Origin: Verrucomicrobiota bacterium
GTDB taxonomy: Bacteria > Verrucomicrobiota > Verrucomicrobiia > Chthoniobacterales > UBA10450
Assembly (NCBI GenBank): GCA_005887825.1
Contig: VBQC01000170.1
Span: forward strand, 1 to 32,772
Direction of reading: 5' to 3'
Length of the DNA: 32,772 bases
Numbering within the stretch: the stretch's first letter is position 1; every line of letters begins with the position of its first letter. Below the pieces are notes generated by a model, which saw only the letters and a list, made by a program, of their open reading frames with translations, did no database searches and was not told the DNA's origin. Shown here in pieces: positions 25,076 through 32,772 of this stretch. A program made the translations under genes and the position numbers.

Positions 25076-25768
25076 TTATTCGAGCCAAATGGCTTGCCGC
25101 GCGAACCGAAATTTTTTGCGCCCAAAATCTTGCCAGCCGGCTCGTCGCGCTAAGTCATCCAATTCTGCAAAAGAAAATGCCCGCTTGACGGAGAGTCGCG
25201 CATCATAACGTGTCATCGGTTCGCGAAAAATCAGCGCGGTCAAAAGATAGACGCCGGCGGTCGCAAGGAACCCGCGCCGCAAATCAGAAACGAGGACAAA
25301 TCTTCGGGAGAGTTCGCGGCATCGACGCAAGAGCCGGATCGCATCCTCTTCACTGAAATGATGCAGCGCGAGAGAATTGAGGACGATGTCGTAGGGCGCA
25401 TTAGCTTGCCGTTCTAAAATGTTCGCTTCCACGAGCGAAATTTCCGGATAACCGATGCTCAATCGTCTTGCGATCTCCAGTGTGGCAGGTTGTCGGTCTA
25501 ACGCGTCGATCTCAACGTTCGCACGAATTTTTCGTGCATAATCGACAATCAATCGCGGAATATCACCCGATCCGGTGGCAAGGTCGATAATGCGCATGCG
25601 GGCAGCACCAGGTTTGATCCAGCGATTTATAAAGTGCAAGACAAGGCGATAACTGCCAAACCAGCGGTTGAGTTGCCGAATTCGTTTCAGATCCCGCTCC
25701 AGCTCTGCAGAAACCGGTTGCGGACGATCCATCATCTCGAACACGGCCGGATCGAAGCTTCGCTTCAT
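25076..25768 (-). CDS. Class I SAM-dependent methyltransferase
   Basis: The 230-residue protein has a Rossmann-type methyltransferase core. Motif I is RIIDLATGSGDIP (about 59-71), DALDRQPATLEIARR follows as the acidic loop, and PYDIVLNSLALHHFSEEDA is motif IV. A C-terminal hydrophobic stretch, FLATAGVYLLTALIF, and FSFAELDDLARRAGW resemble enzymes that methylate lipid-like or polyketide substrates. The substrate is unknown. The gene lies 48 bp after the cupin gene and 110 bp before the methanethiol oxidase gene, all on the same strand. Confidence 0.87.
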   Translation of the reverse strand: MKRSFDPAVFEMMDRPQPVSAELERDLKRIRQLNRWFGSYRLVLHFINRWIKPGAARMRIIDLATGSGDIPRLIVDYARKIRANVEIDALDRQPATLEIARRLSIGYPEISLVEANILERQANAPYDIVLNSLALHHFSEEDAIRLLRRCRELSRRFVLVSDLRRGFLATAGVYLLTALIFREPMTRYDARLSVKRAFSFAELDDLARRAGWQDFGRKKFRFARQAIWLE

Positions 25769-25816
25769 TAGATTATGCTAGCGGCTCACCGAATACCGCG
25801 TGCGTGGCGATTGAGG

Positions 25817-26569
25817 TCAATCGCCCCTACCTAAAAATTCCCGCCATGAATCGGGCAACTCCGCAGTCTCGACTTCGCTTGCGATGCGTCCCTCGAATTC
25901 GGGATGGAAAATAGTGCTTGTTCCGTAAACCATAATGACATCTTCGGCGCCTTCTACGCGAATCGCGTGCGCGACACCGGGGGGAACGACCACTCCCACA
26001 TTGTTGCTGCTGCGATGATTGTCGCCATCGATGAAGAAACGCATGATGCGCTTGGAAAAACCAGTACGCACATCGCACAAAATCATCTCCACGGTTCCCT
26101 GGAGAAAAAACATGACGTCCCACTGCTCGTCATCGTAACGACGCAGCGAATAATTCTCGGGCGAGCGTACGAACAAACGTCGCAGCCATTTCTCGGCGGT
26201 CGTATCGGGCGGAATGCTCGGTGGATGCACATGAAATCCCTTCGCGCTCTGTGCAAACATGCGCGCGGCCGACCATTGCTTTGGCCAAAATCCGATTTTC
26301 GACAGGATTCCCTCATCGCGCCGGCAAAATTCGCCGAAAACTCCACGATGACGCTGCGAATGAATTTTTCGTGGAAAAATTTCCACGCCGGGGATCCAGG
26401 CGCGCTTTACCTCTGGCCTCGACCGGTCTGCTACGGCTAGTTCGCCGGCATCAATACCGGAATACGCGATGCGTTGCGCCAAGGAGCCTGCTTTATAATC
26501 GCGCGCAGTGAGCGCGTTTCGCGCCTCATCGCTCAAGCCCGTCCACAAGTTCGTTTCGTCTTTGTTCAT
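25817..26569 (-). CDS. Cupin protein, RmlC-like sugar epimerase family
   Basis: In the 250-residue protein, residues from about 105 form a cupin barrel with GFHVHPPSIPPDT, DEQWDVMFFLQGTVEMILCD, FFIDGDNHRSSNNVGVVVPP and GVAHAIRVEGAEDVIMVYGT. These line up by eye with RmlC (dTDP-4-dehydrorhamnose 3,5-epimerase): the G-xx-H start, the V-x-G-x-V-x-D-x-R segment and the PPGxAH turn. The N-terminal 100 residues are extra, and I do not recognise them. No rml sugar genes are nearby, so the function may be a related cupin role. It heads the minus-strand group with the methyltransferase and oxidase. Confidence 0.75.
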   Translation of the reverse strand: MNKDETNLWTGLSDEARNALTARDYKAGSLAQRIAYSGIDAGELAVADRSRPEVKRAWIPGVEIFPRKIHSQRHRGVFGEFCRRDEGILSKIGFWPKQWSAARMFAQSAKGFHVHPPSIPPDTTAEKWLRRLFVRSPENYSLRRYDDEQWDVMFFLQGTVEMILCDVRTGFSKRIMRFFIDGDNHRSSNNVGVVVPPGVAHAIRVEGAEDVIMVYGTSTIFHPEFEGRIASEVETAELPDSWREFLGRGD

Positions 26570-26664
26570 ATCGATCTTTTAAGACCGCTTATTGCTAATG
26601 AGAAATCCGCGCGTTCGCCAGAATAAACCATTTCGCAAATCGATGGGACACATTTTGCGATCCT

Positions 26665-26688
26665 GCTCGTGCTCATGCTCGTGCTCGT
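26665..26688. repeat. Hexanucleotide tandem repeat
   Basis: There are four units of GCTCGT/GCTCAT in tandem. Read on the other strand this gives a Glu-His dipeptide run in an open frame of 74 codons (26579-26803). I do not call that frame a gene, because its composition is not protein-like elsewhere. The repeat is a small microsatellite in a 236-bp gap between the cupin and FN3-protein genes and could vary in copy number. Confidence 0.55.
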
Positions 26689-26805
26689 AATCGGTCTGCA
26701 GTTTCATTGCCGACCGTCGTTGAACCGCGGTGTGAGCGAGTGGCGCGTTTTTGGAAATTTCACCATCGTCATGAACTCCGTTTAGCCGGTTGTCAGACGG
26801 CAATA

Positions 26806-28983
26806 TTATTGCAGATCGTACACTTCCACGAGAGCAACACCAGTGGTGTTGTTCACACCACGCACAATCGCGGTGTAATTGCCCGGTGGCAGCGTTGCAA
26901 TAATTGCAGACTCGCTTGGCTGACTGGGAGAATGCCCGCTGTTCTGGATAGCGCTGACCTGGTTAGTGGTAATGACGCCGCCTATTACCGTAGTCTGCCA
27001 GTTATCGTTAAAGTCAATCAAAGCGCCTGTGCCATCGTGCAGTTCCAATGTCGGATCAGCCAAGGCGTTGGGAATATTATATGGAGGTGCGGATAACTCA
27101 GGACCAATGGCACGCAGAATCACCGTCTTTGGTCCGGTCCCTTGGACGATAAAACCGCCAATCATCACGTTGTTACCCGTCTGCACCAAGCCCCGAGTGC
27201 TGATGTTGCCTAGAATTGAAGCAGCCCCAGGGCTGAGATCGTACACTTCTACAAGAGCAACTCCGACGGCGTTATTTCTTCCCCGCACGATTGCGGTGTA
27301 GTTACCCGGTTGTAGCGTGGCTATAATCGCAGACTCGCTTGCCTGTATCGGAGCATGCCCGCTGTTTTGGATCGCGCTGACCTGGTTAGTGGTAATGATG
27401 CCGCCTATTATCGTAGTCTGCCAGTTGTCGTTAGAGGCAATCAAAGCCCCTGTGCCGTCGTGCAGTTCCAATGTCGGATCAGCCAAGGCGTTGGGAATAT
27501 TGAATGGCGGCGCAGATAGCTCAGGACCAATGGCACGCAGAATGACCGTCTTTGGTCCGGTCCCTTCGACGATAAAACCGCCAATCATCACGTTGTCGCC
27601 CGTCTGCACAAAGCCCCGAGTGCTGATGTTGCCTAGCGTGACTCGATTCAGGTCGTAACCGATGACGTCGAGATTGATCCCTTCCGGCGATGTAGCCGTG
27701 ACGTCGGAAGATTGTCCTGCACAACCAAATGCATTCTGGACATACGGATGCGCCTGAGGGCACGCGGTGCTCAACCAATCACCCAAATCGCCGCTCGAAT
27801 CCTGACTGAAATTGACGATGTTGGTGCTGCCACCGTTGATCGAGAAATAGCGCGTGCCAGTCGAACTGATATTTCTGTGACCGGCAGAGGACCAACTGAA
27901 CAGGTCCTGCGGGCGGAGATCAGAAAGATTTACTTGCGATCCAAAACCGATGACCTCGTCCATTTCGTGCTCCGTCGAACGCTGCGCGTCGAAGTTGCTG
28001 CCGCTGGTAGGTCGGGTGAACTGATACGGTACTGCAGAATTGAGGGTAACTATTCCATCGTATGGGCCGCCGTTGCCGACTCTGGCGTTTGCAAACATCG
28101 CCGGGGGCGTGTTCAACGCCACTGCCCGCCCGTTCGCACTCGACGGTTTGATGTTAGAGGATAATGCAGTGCCTGGCAGGCTGGCGTTCGCGAGATCGTC
28201 GTTGCTCGTCTTTGCATCGCCCCTCAGGGCATTGATATACGTGCTCCACGGAAACGTGTAGACCACCAAGTCGCTTTGCGAGATAGTCCCCGCCGACAGT
28301 GGAGTGCCATCCGGTGCAGTGGTTGAGTAGCGGAAAAAGATCTGGATCGTGATTGGATCGCTAAACAGCGACTCGTCAATCGAAATGGCTCGGTTGATCA
28401 TCGCCTCGATGGCCGCCGCGTTTGGGTTGCTGGTAATGGAGCTGTCGAACGTTGCGTGAATGATCAGCCCGGTAGTAGCTACCGTTGTGGCGGCCATTAC
28501 GTCCGAGTAGCCGCCTGGACCGATTGCATCATAAGCGCGCACTCGATAATAGTAGGTGGTGCCCCGATTCAGGCCGGTCACTACCCGTCCGGCTACGTTG
28601 CCCACGTCCAAGTTGTGATAACCGTCCACGTAGCTGTCGAACGAGTTGCTCATGGAGACATCCAGCAGATAGCCGGTCGCGCCACCTACGCTAACCCAGT
28701 TAGCACTAAAGCTGCTGCGTGTGGGCACTGGCCCCTGCCGCAACCCAATGTCAGCTTGTGCCGGAATTTCGCTGACGCTCGGAACCCCGGGCGCGATTTG
28801 CGACTCTGCCCGGGTCACGTGCGTCGCGGTGCCCGCTGCGAATGGAGACGATGCGTTCGCGATACTGTTTTGCCCTGGCAAACTTGTGCTGCCGCCGAAC
28901 GCAGCCAGTCCCAACACGACATCAGCAGCAAAAATAATCGAACGCGTTATCGGAAAGCCCCGGCCATTGCATCGTTTCCCCAT
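26806..28983 (-). CDS. Secreted FN3 and protease-like protein with two C-terminal repeat modules
   Basis: The 725-residue protein has a hydrophobic N-terminal export segment (about 13-35), a fibronectin type III domain (about 68-168) and a domain of about 280 residues. That domain has TEHEMDEVIGFGS (338-350), followed by LFSWSSAGHR, TRYFSINGGSTNIVNFS and LDVIGYDL. This order matches secreted metalloproteases of the NF038122 type as I remember them, whose HExxHxxGxxH motif here reads HEMDEVIGFGS. Two tandem copies of a 141-residue module follow (about 450-590 and 591-725), each beginning LGNISTRGxVQTG and ending VALVEVYDL. They are nearly identical to each other and related to those in the 30202-32391 protein. 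It is likely a cell-surface or secreted binding protein. Confidence 0.85.
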   Translation of the reverse strand: MGKRCNGRGFPITRSIIFAADVVLGLAAFGGSTSLPGQNSIANASSPFAAGTATHVTRAESQIAPGVPSVSEIPAQADIGLRQGPVPTRSSFSANWVSVGGATGYLLDVSMSNSFDSYVDGYHNLDVGNVAGRVVTGLNRGTTYYYRVRAYDAIGPGGYSDVMAATTVATTGLIIHATFDSSITSNPNAAAIEAMINRAISIDESLFSDPITIQIFFRYSTTAPDGTPLSAGTISQSDLVVYTFPWSTYINALRGDAKTSNDDLANASLPGTALSSNIKPSSANGRAVALNTPPAMFANARVGNGGPYDGIVTLNSAVPYQFTRPTSGSNFDAQRSTEHEMDEVIGFGSQVNLSDLRPQDLFSWSSAGHRNISSTGTRYFSINGGSTNIVNFSQDSSGDLGDWLSTACPQAHPYVQNAFGCAGQSSDVTATSPEGINLDVIGYDLNRVTLGNISTRGFVQTGDNVMIGGFIVEGTGPKTVILRAIGPELSAPPFNIPNALADPTLELHDGTGALIASNDNWQTTIIGGIITTNQVSAIQNSGHAPIQASESAIIATLQPGNYTAIVRGRNNAVGVALVEVYDLSPGAASILGNISTRGLVQTGNNVMIGGFIVQGTGPKTVILRAIGPELSAPPYNIPNALADPTLELHDGTGALIDFNDNWQTTVIGGVITTNQVSAIQNSGHSPSQPSESAIIATLPPGNYTAIVRGVNNTTGVALVEVYDLQ
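26809..27640. repeat. Tandem 423-bp coding repeat
   Basis: Two direct copies with a spacing of 423 bp (141 codons) encode the C-terminal modules of the FN3/protease-like protein. For example, the gatcgtacacttc stretch recurs at 26814 and 27237. Similarity is high at DNA level as well as protein level, which suggests recent duplication or gene conversion. Confidence 0.8.
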
Positions 28984-29059
28984 GAAGCCTGCTAGTTTAA
29001 CTGGACAATGCTGATCGCCAAGTCGAAAAACCGGGAAAAGCCGAGGGCTGTGGCTGTGA

Positions 29060-29088
29060 GCGCTCGCGTGTTCGTCACATGCGAGCGC
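29060..29088 (-). terminator. Hairpin downstream of the 29102-29803 gene
   Basis: GCGCTCGC (29060-29067) and GCGAGCGC (29081-29088) form an 8-bp stem, with an inner GTG/CAC pairing that shortens the loop. It lies 14 bp past the stop codon of the minus-strand gene. No T-tract follows, so the terminator role is tentative. Confidence 0.4.
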
Positions 29089-29101
29089 GTCGCTGCTAGA
29101 A

Positions 29102-29803
29102 TTAGTAGCCGCTGGTGTGCAAGATTACTTTCCCGTCGCTGATTTCTCCGCCCGTTACGCCATACTGGTTGGCATATTTGATCACGTAACTTCGCAGTGA
29201 TTGTCCGGCTCCGAGTAATCGCCGGTCCAGCAGATCGGTGGGAAAGCTGTGGCCGTTAACTGTCACCTCGCTCAGTTGCACGTTATTCGCGTTGGTTCCC
29301 GGCGGCGCTGCCACGGTGACAGTGGCATTCAAATACCGATCGCCCAGACCAAATGCATCGCGAAATGGAACCTTCAGTCGTTCCAACGGAATGGATACCT
29401 GGACCTGCCCGACATTGCCGTCGATCCGAACAAACGCCAGGCCATGCGATTTTCGATTGGCCGCGATCAGCGCATTGATCTCTCCGGCAGTGAACTCCAC
29501 CCCGGTTCGCTCGTGAGTGCGCGCCGCTGATTTGATCGTATCCAAGCGTTCGCGAACCGGAGCGCTTGTTTCGCTCGGCGTGGCCGCGCTTGTTTCCCCA
29601 GGAGTCGCAGCGCTGGTTTCGCTGGGCGCAGAAGCTTCAGGGATCGGTGCGGGTTTATCGGAAAGATAGATGTGACGGAGACTCCAATAAGTTCCGCCGA
29701 CCCCTGCTACGACGAATAAGATCCCGAATGCGATGAGGATCAGGCAGCCTTTTGCGAAACAGCCCTTTCCTCGTTTCGGCGGCGTCTCAACCCGGGCGTT
29801 CAT
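29102..29803 (-). CDS. Membrane-anchored hypothetical protein
   Basis: The protein is 233 residues. A basic, Cys-containing N-terminus precedes one transmembrane helix (about 20-42, LILIAFGILFVVAGVGGTYW). A low-complexity linker with repeated SETSAATPGETSAATP follows (about 60-81). The extracytoplasmic domain (about 85-233) includes GVEFTAGEINALIAANRK, DGNVGQVQVSIPLERL and a YGVTGGEISDGKVIL end, giving a beta-rich pattern reminiscent of lipid-binding or LEA-like folds. I do not recognise a family. The ATG overlaps the TGA of the decayed frame upstream (ATGA), so it was probably co-translated with a gene that has since broken. Confidence 0.72.
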   Translation of the reverse strand: MNARVETPPKRGKGCFAKGCLILIAFGILFVVAGVGGTYWSLRHIYLSDKPAPIPEASAPSETSAATPGETSAATPSETSAPVRERLDTIKSAARTHERTGVEFTAGEINALIAANRKSHGLAFVRIDGNVGQVQVSIPLERLKVPFRDAFGLGDRYLNATVTVAAPPGTNANNVQLSEVTVNGHSFPTDLLDRRLLGAGQSLRSYVIKYANQYGVTGGEISDGKVILHTSGY

Positions 29804-30188
29804 TTTTGTGATTCCATGTCGATCTTGCTCCGCGCATCGATCAGCTTCTCATAGAAGATGCGCAATCCTTCCAAGAGCATCTGCGTTCCGCTGAGGACCG
29901 GCATAAAGCTAATGCCACCATGACCATGCAACCGAGGAGCGCGCAACCGCAAATCAACGTCTTTCACGGTTTCGATGTGAGCACGATCGTCAAGACGCGG
30001 AGTTGCGCTGCGGGTCTTTGAAGGAGACTGAGCCTTGCTCGCTCACGCGACTGGCCATATCGCCCAGCCGACAAGCGCGCCTCGGCAATACTGATCTGCC
30101 AATACCCTCCTCGCCCGATCAACTCCTTGGCTGCATCGCGCCCATGCGCTTCGACTAACCGAAAGACACTCGCTGCGCGTGGCTGGCT
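29800..30188 (-). pseudogene. Frameshifted remnant of an unidentified gene
   Basis: This 400-bp gap between genes looks coding but is broken. On the minus strand one frame (30188 to 29964) reads VFRLVEAHGRDAAKELIG, then GGYWQISIAEARLSAGRYGQ. A second frame (30042 to 29800) continues plausibly with LDDRAHIETVKDVDLRLRAP, LHGHGGISFMPVLSG and LLEGLRIFYEKLIDARSKI. The switch falls near 30030-30048. The second frame ends in a TGA that overlaps the next gene start (ATGA), as in an intact operon. The upstream frame is cut by a TAA at 30189-30191, just before the neighbouring gene ends, so the 5' part is lost. I do not recognise the family. Confidence 0.55.
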
Positions 30189-30201
30189 TTAGAACGGAGT
30201 A

Positions 30202-32391
30202 TTAGTGCAGATCGTATACTTCTACGAGAGCAACGCCGGTGGTATTGTTCGCGCCACGCACGATCGCGGTGTAGTTGCCCGCTGGCAGGTCTGCTATGAT
30301 CGCAGATTCCCTTGGGTCGCCTGGAGCGTAGCCGCTGTTTAAGATGTCGCGAACCTGGCTGGCGGTGATGATCCCGCCGATTATCGTGTGCTGCCAGTTA
30401 TCGTTAGACGCAATCAAAGCTCCAGTGGCGTCGTGCAGCTCTAATGTCGGATCAGCCAATACATTGGGAACACCGTATTGAGTGAGCTCGGGGCCAATTG
30501 CGCGAATAATCACACTCCGCGGTTGAGTCCCTTGAACGATGAAACCGCCGATCATCACGTTGTCACCCGTCTGCACAAAGCTGCGAGTACTAATGTTGCC
30601 TAGTGTAGAGTCAGGCGCGGGGCTGAGATCGTACACTTCCGCGAGAGCAACTCCGGTCATGTTAGCCACACCACGCACAATCGCAGTGTAGTTACCCGGT
30701 GGCAGGCTTACGATCATCGCCGACTCCCTTATGTCACCTGGAGCATAGCCGCTGTTCAGGATGTCGGTCACTTGATCGCTGGTGATAATCCCGCCGATGA
30801 TCGTTGTCCCCCAGTTATCATTAGAGGCAATTAAAGCTCCGGTATCGTCGTGCAGCTCCAAGGTTGGATTTAACAATGGATTGGCAACGCCGTATTGAGT
30901 GAGCGAAGGGCCAATCGCGCGAATAACTACCTTCTTTGGTTCAGCCCCTTGAACAATGAAGCCGCCAATCATCACGTTGTCGCCTGTCTGAACAAAGGCA
31001 CGCGTAGAAATGTTTCCGAGAGTTGAGATAGGGCCCGCTTCCACTGTTCCAAGGCCGCTCCCAAACTCAGAGAGGATATGTGGGGCGCCGCTCATTGGAC
31101 CTCCATATATACCCGGCGGTTGCGCAACGCCGCCGACCACTAATGAGGCGATTACGTCGGGAGGCCCAGTAAAGTCGAGGTTGATAATTGAGTCGCTTAC
31201 GAGAATTAGACCGACGGTATCCGCGATGCAGGTGTTAGTTTGCAAAGTGATTACCCCGCTGCCGATCTTGGCCAGCGAACCGCCTTGGCCGTCACTCGAG
31301 ATCACGCCGGAGAAAGACGTGTCGATGTCGTTTATGCCTACTGTCAGCCTATTAGCTCCTAAGAAAACATTTCCGGAGCCCTCAATAGAGCCGATGGTCA
31401 CGCCGGATTGGTGGCCGCTGATATCCAGGTAACCATAGTCAAAAACCATCACCTGCGCGGTACCACCGGTCGAACCACCTTCGAAAGCAATCGCACCGCT
31501 CCCAATCCCATTACTCGCTCCATTGGCGATAAGAGTCGCGCTGTCGGCAGTCGATGAATCATTGAAGATGGTCACGCCGCCTAATGATGGTTCCTCAAGC
31601 TCGCCGTGGTTGGTGATGGTCGCGTGGCCGGCGCTCGATGTGTCGTTGAAGATTGTCACGGCCGCTCCATCAGCGAAGCCAAAGCCTTCCTGGTTGTCGA
31701 TGGAAGCGTTGGCCGCAGTTGATGTGCCGTTGAAAGTTGTCTGGGCGCCAATACCATGACTAAGTTGAGCTCCGTCGTTGCTGATCGAGGCATGGTCGGC
31801 AGTCGATGCGTCGTTGAAAATCGTTCGACCGATATCGCCGTTTAAGCCTAATTCTGCGCTAGCGTTTTCGATCGAAGCGCCGGCCGCACTCGACGTATCG
31901 TTGAAGATCGTCTGGCCGCCAACTCCGAATCCCAGATCGTAGTTAACAATGCGCATCTGAGCGGTGGCCGCAGTCGATGTGTTGTTGAAGATTATTTGGC
32001 CTGCTTCACCAACTACAAAGGTTTGCAAAACGCTGTTATTGTTGGTGACGCCGGTGCCGCTTATTATCAGTTCGCCTCCGGAGCACCCGAAGCAATCCGC
32101 CGGGATGTTTAAAGTGAAAGAGTTGGAGGCGGAAGTGAACACGATGCTGTTCACCTCCTCCAATGTCGAGACGTTCACGCTTGTTTGCGAGGACTGAGCG
32201 AAGGTCGCAATATCGGAGGGCCCATTCGGCGGCCCACCTGGCGTCCAATTATTAGCGTTTTCCCAAGCCGAGTCCTGCGGCGAGGATAGCCACGTCGCAC
32301 TGCCTGCGAGGCCAATTTGAGCAGTCAGCACGAGCACCGCCGCCGCGATGCTGTGAACGATATAAGCGGTAATTTTGCTTTTGGTCTTCAT
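30202..32391 (-). CDS. Secreted autotransporter-like repeat protein with two C-terminal modules
   Basis: I start at ATG 32389-32391, preceded by GGAG at good distance. This gives a signal peptide KITAYIVHSIAAAVLVLTA and cleavage near GLAGSA. The frame extends 40 codons further upstream but would place the signal internally. The protein is about 729 residues. It opens with an AWENANNWTPGG motif common in beta-helical surface proteins. Next come about seven units of 27-29 residues containing xTIFNDTSTA, then SGSGVITLQTN-like autotransporter-associated repeats. It ends in two 139-residue modules starting LGNISTRxFVQTGDNVMIGG and ending VYDL. A beta-helical passenger anchored or exported through the C-terminal modules is the likely form. 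No beta-barrel translocator is visible. Confidence 0.82.
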   Translation of the reverse strand: MKTKSKITAYIVHSIAAAVLVLTAQIGLAGSATWLSSPQDSAWENANNWTPGGPPNGPSDIATFAQSSQTSVNVSTLEEVNSIVFTSASNSFTLNIPADCFGCSGGELIISGTGVTNNNSVLQTFVVGEAGQIIFNNTSTAATAQMRIVNYDLGFGVGGQTIFNDTSSAAGASIENASAELGLNGDIGRTIFNDASTADHASISNDGAQLSHGIGAQTTFNGTSTAANASIDNQEGFGFADGAAVTIFNDTSSAGHATITNHGELEEPSLGGVTIFNDSSTADSATLIANGASNGIGSGAIAFEGGSTGGTAQVMVFDYGYLDISGHQSGVTIGSIEGSGNVFLGANRLTVGINDIDTSFSGVISSDGQGGSLAKIGSGVITLQTNTCIADTVGLILVSDSIINLDFTGPPDVIASLVVGGVAQPPGIYGGPMSGAPHILSEFGSGLGTVEAGPISTLGNISTRAFVQTGDNVMIGGFIVQGAEPKKVVIRAIGPSLTQYGVANPLLNPTLELHDDTGALIASNDNWGTTIIGGIITSDQVTDILNSGYAPGDIRESAMIVSLPPGNYTAIVRGVANMTGVALAEVYDLSPAPDSTLGNISTRSFVQTGDNVMIGGFIVQGTQPRSVIIRAIGPELTQYGVPNVLADPTLELHDATGALIASNDNWQHTIIGGIITASQVRDILNSGYAPGDPRESAIIADLPAGNYTAIVRGANNTTGVALVEVYDLH
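30205..31030. repeat. Tandem 417-bp coding repeat, homologous to 26809-27640
   Basis: Two direct copies with about 417-bp spacing (139 codons) encode the C-terminal modules of the autotransporter-like protein. The agatcgta(t/c)acttc stretch recurs at about 30209 and 30626. Long runs match the 26809-27640 repeats at DNA level, for example the segment encoding NVMIGGFIVQG. Confidence 0.8.
31440..32020. repeat. Passenger-domain repeats of 81-87 bp
   Basis: About seven degenerate tandem units each encode I(I/T)FNxTS(T/S)A followed by a variable 15-residue segment. The Asn-Asp-Thr-Ser ladder is typical of beta-helix coils. Copy number may vary among strains. Confidence 0.65.
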
Positions 32392-32434
32392 CTCTTTCTC
32401 CATTCTTCTCTGGACATTCTCGGTTTTTTCAAAA

Positions 32435-32731
32435 TTAAGCAGATTCGGTTGCCGCTTGGCTCTCCGCATCTTGGCAAAGACTGTGCAGTTTTTGTGAATT
32501 GGCGCTGACACTACGCCGAATCCGGTGACGCCAGTAAACTTCTTCGATAGCTCGTTGATAGGAGACGCGCTCTGTGAAGCTGAGTCCGGCAGCTGCCGGA
32601 TGGGAAACTCTTGCCGGCGTTTCCGTACGGAAGAAAGCCAGCAATGTTCCTGTCACGATTGAGCATGCGGCTCCGCAAACAAGAAGAGCGATTAAGACGC
32701 GCGCGGATTGAGATGTGGAGTTTTTCTTCAT
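32435..32731 (-). CDS. Truncated N-terminal fragment of a larger verrucomicrobial protein
   Basis: The frame is 98 residues. MKKNSTSQSARVLIALLVCG and the following residues form a membrane or signal helix. After it come SFTERVSYQRAIEEVYWRHR and an unrelated basic/Gln-rich tail. From memory, the RVxYQRAIEEVYWRHRI motif occurs near the N-terminus of much longer proteins in Verrucomicrobia, so this gene looks cut off after that motif. Its 3' end overlaps the region just upstream of the autotransporter-like gene start. The product may be non-functional. Confidence 0.5.
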   Translation of the reverse strand: MKKNSTSQSARVLIALLVCGAACSIVTGTLLAFFRTETPARVSHPAAAGLSFTERVSYQRAIEEVYWRHRIRRSVSANSQKLHSLCQDAESQAATESA

Positions 32732-32772
32732 TTGAGTGTGGACGGAGTTTCGTGCGAAGCGCGCGGTTGGCT

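Noticed and set aside
26579-26803. 74-codon minus-strand frame just before the cupin gene
   Set aside because: Its only notable feature is a Glu-His run from a hexanucleotide tandem repeat. It has no signal, domain or clear ribosome binding site.
1-32772. tRNA, rRNA, CRISPR array, transposase or phage genes
   Set aside because: None could be recognised on either strand. The repeats present are palindromic units or in-gene tandem repeats, not spacer arrays.

Overview
The window is most likely a chromosomal segment of a soil-type Verrucomicrobium, probably of the Spartobacteria/Chthoniobacterales branch. This is an inference from gene content. The main clues are a very long GreA with the N-terminal extension otherwise known from Chlamydiae and other PVC bacteria, a SWIB-domain protein, a C-terminal module of about 140 residues shared by two secreted proteins, and a truncated protein with the RAIEEVYWRHRI motif I recall from Verrucomicrobia. 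Short palindromic repeats lie both between and inside genes. I see no tRNA, rRNA, CRISPR array, transposase or phage gene.

Left part (1-9063): a TerC-family membrane protein runs off the left edge, divergent from the greA fusion. A dense minus-strand block follows. In transcription order it holds a secreted hypothetical protein, a STAS antagonist, a membrane GAF/SpoIIE phosphatase, grpE, dnaJ, an HMG-CoA-lyase-like gene and rsmE. The phosphatase and grpE share an ATGA overlap, so a partner-switching module is physically tied to the DnaK co-chaperones. No anti-sigma kinase or sigma factor lies in the window.

Middle part (9167-22853): a plus-strand fusion of a metallo-beta-lactamase exonuclease with an ATP-dependent DNA ligase carries a palindromic element at the domain junction. 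A minus-strand aroA-cmk-plsC-small membrane protein cluster follows, then two small lipoproteins, of which the first (12039-12548) precedes and the second (15868-16254) follows that cluster. Four plus-strand genes come next: a response regulator-phosphatase, a SWIB protein, a secreted thioredoxin and a polysaccharide deacetylase. After them is a minus-strand panC-nadB-secreted barrel protein group.

Right part (22907-32772): a minus-strand series holds an RmlC-like cupin, a methyltransferase, an SBP56/methanethiol oxidase and a polytopic membrane protein whose GTG start overlaps the oxidase stop. Beyond it is an accessory surface-protein region: an FN3/protease-like secreted protein with an altered zinc motif, a membrane-anchored hypothetical protein, a decayed gene, an autotransporter-like repeat protein and a truncated gene. 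The two large secreted proteins share the same tandem C-terminal module, which suggests a common mode of surface display or export.
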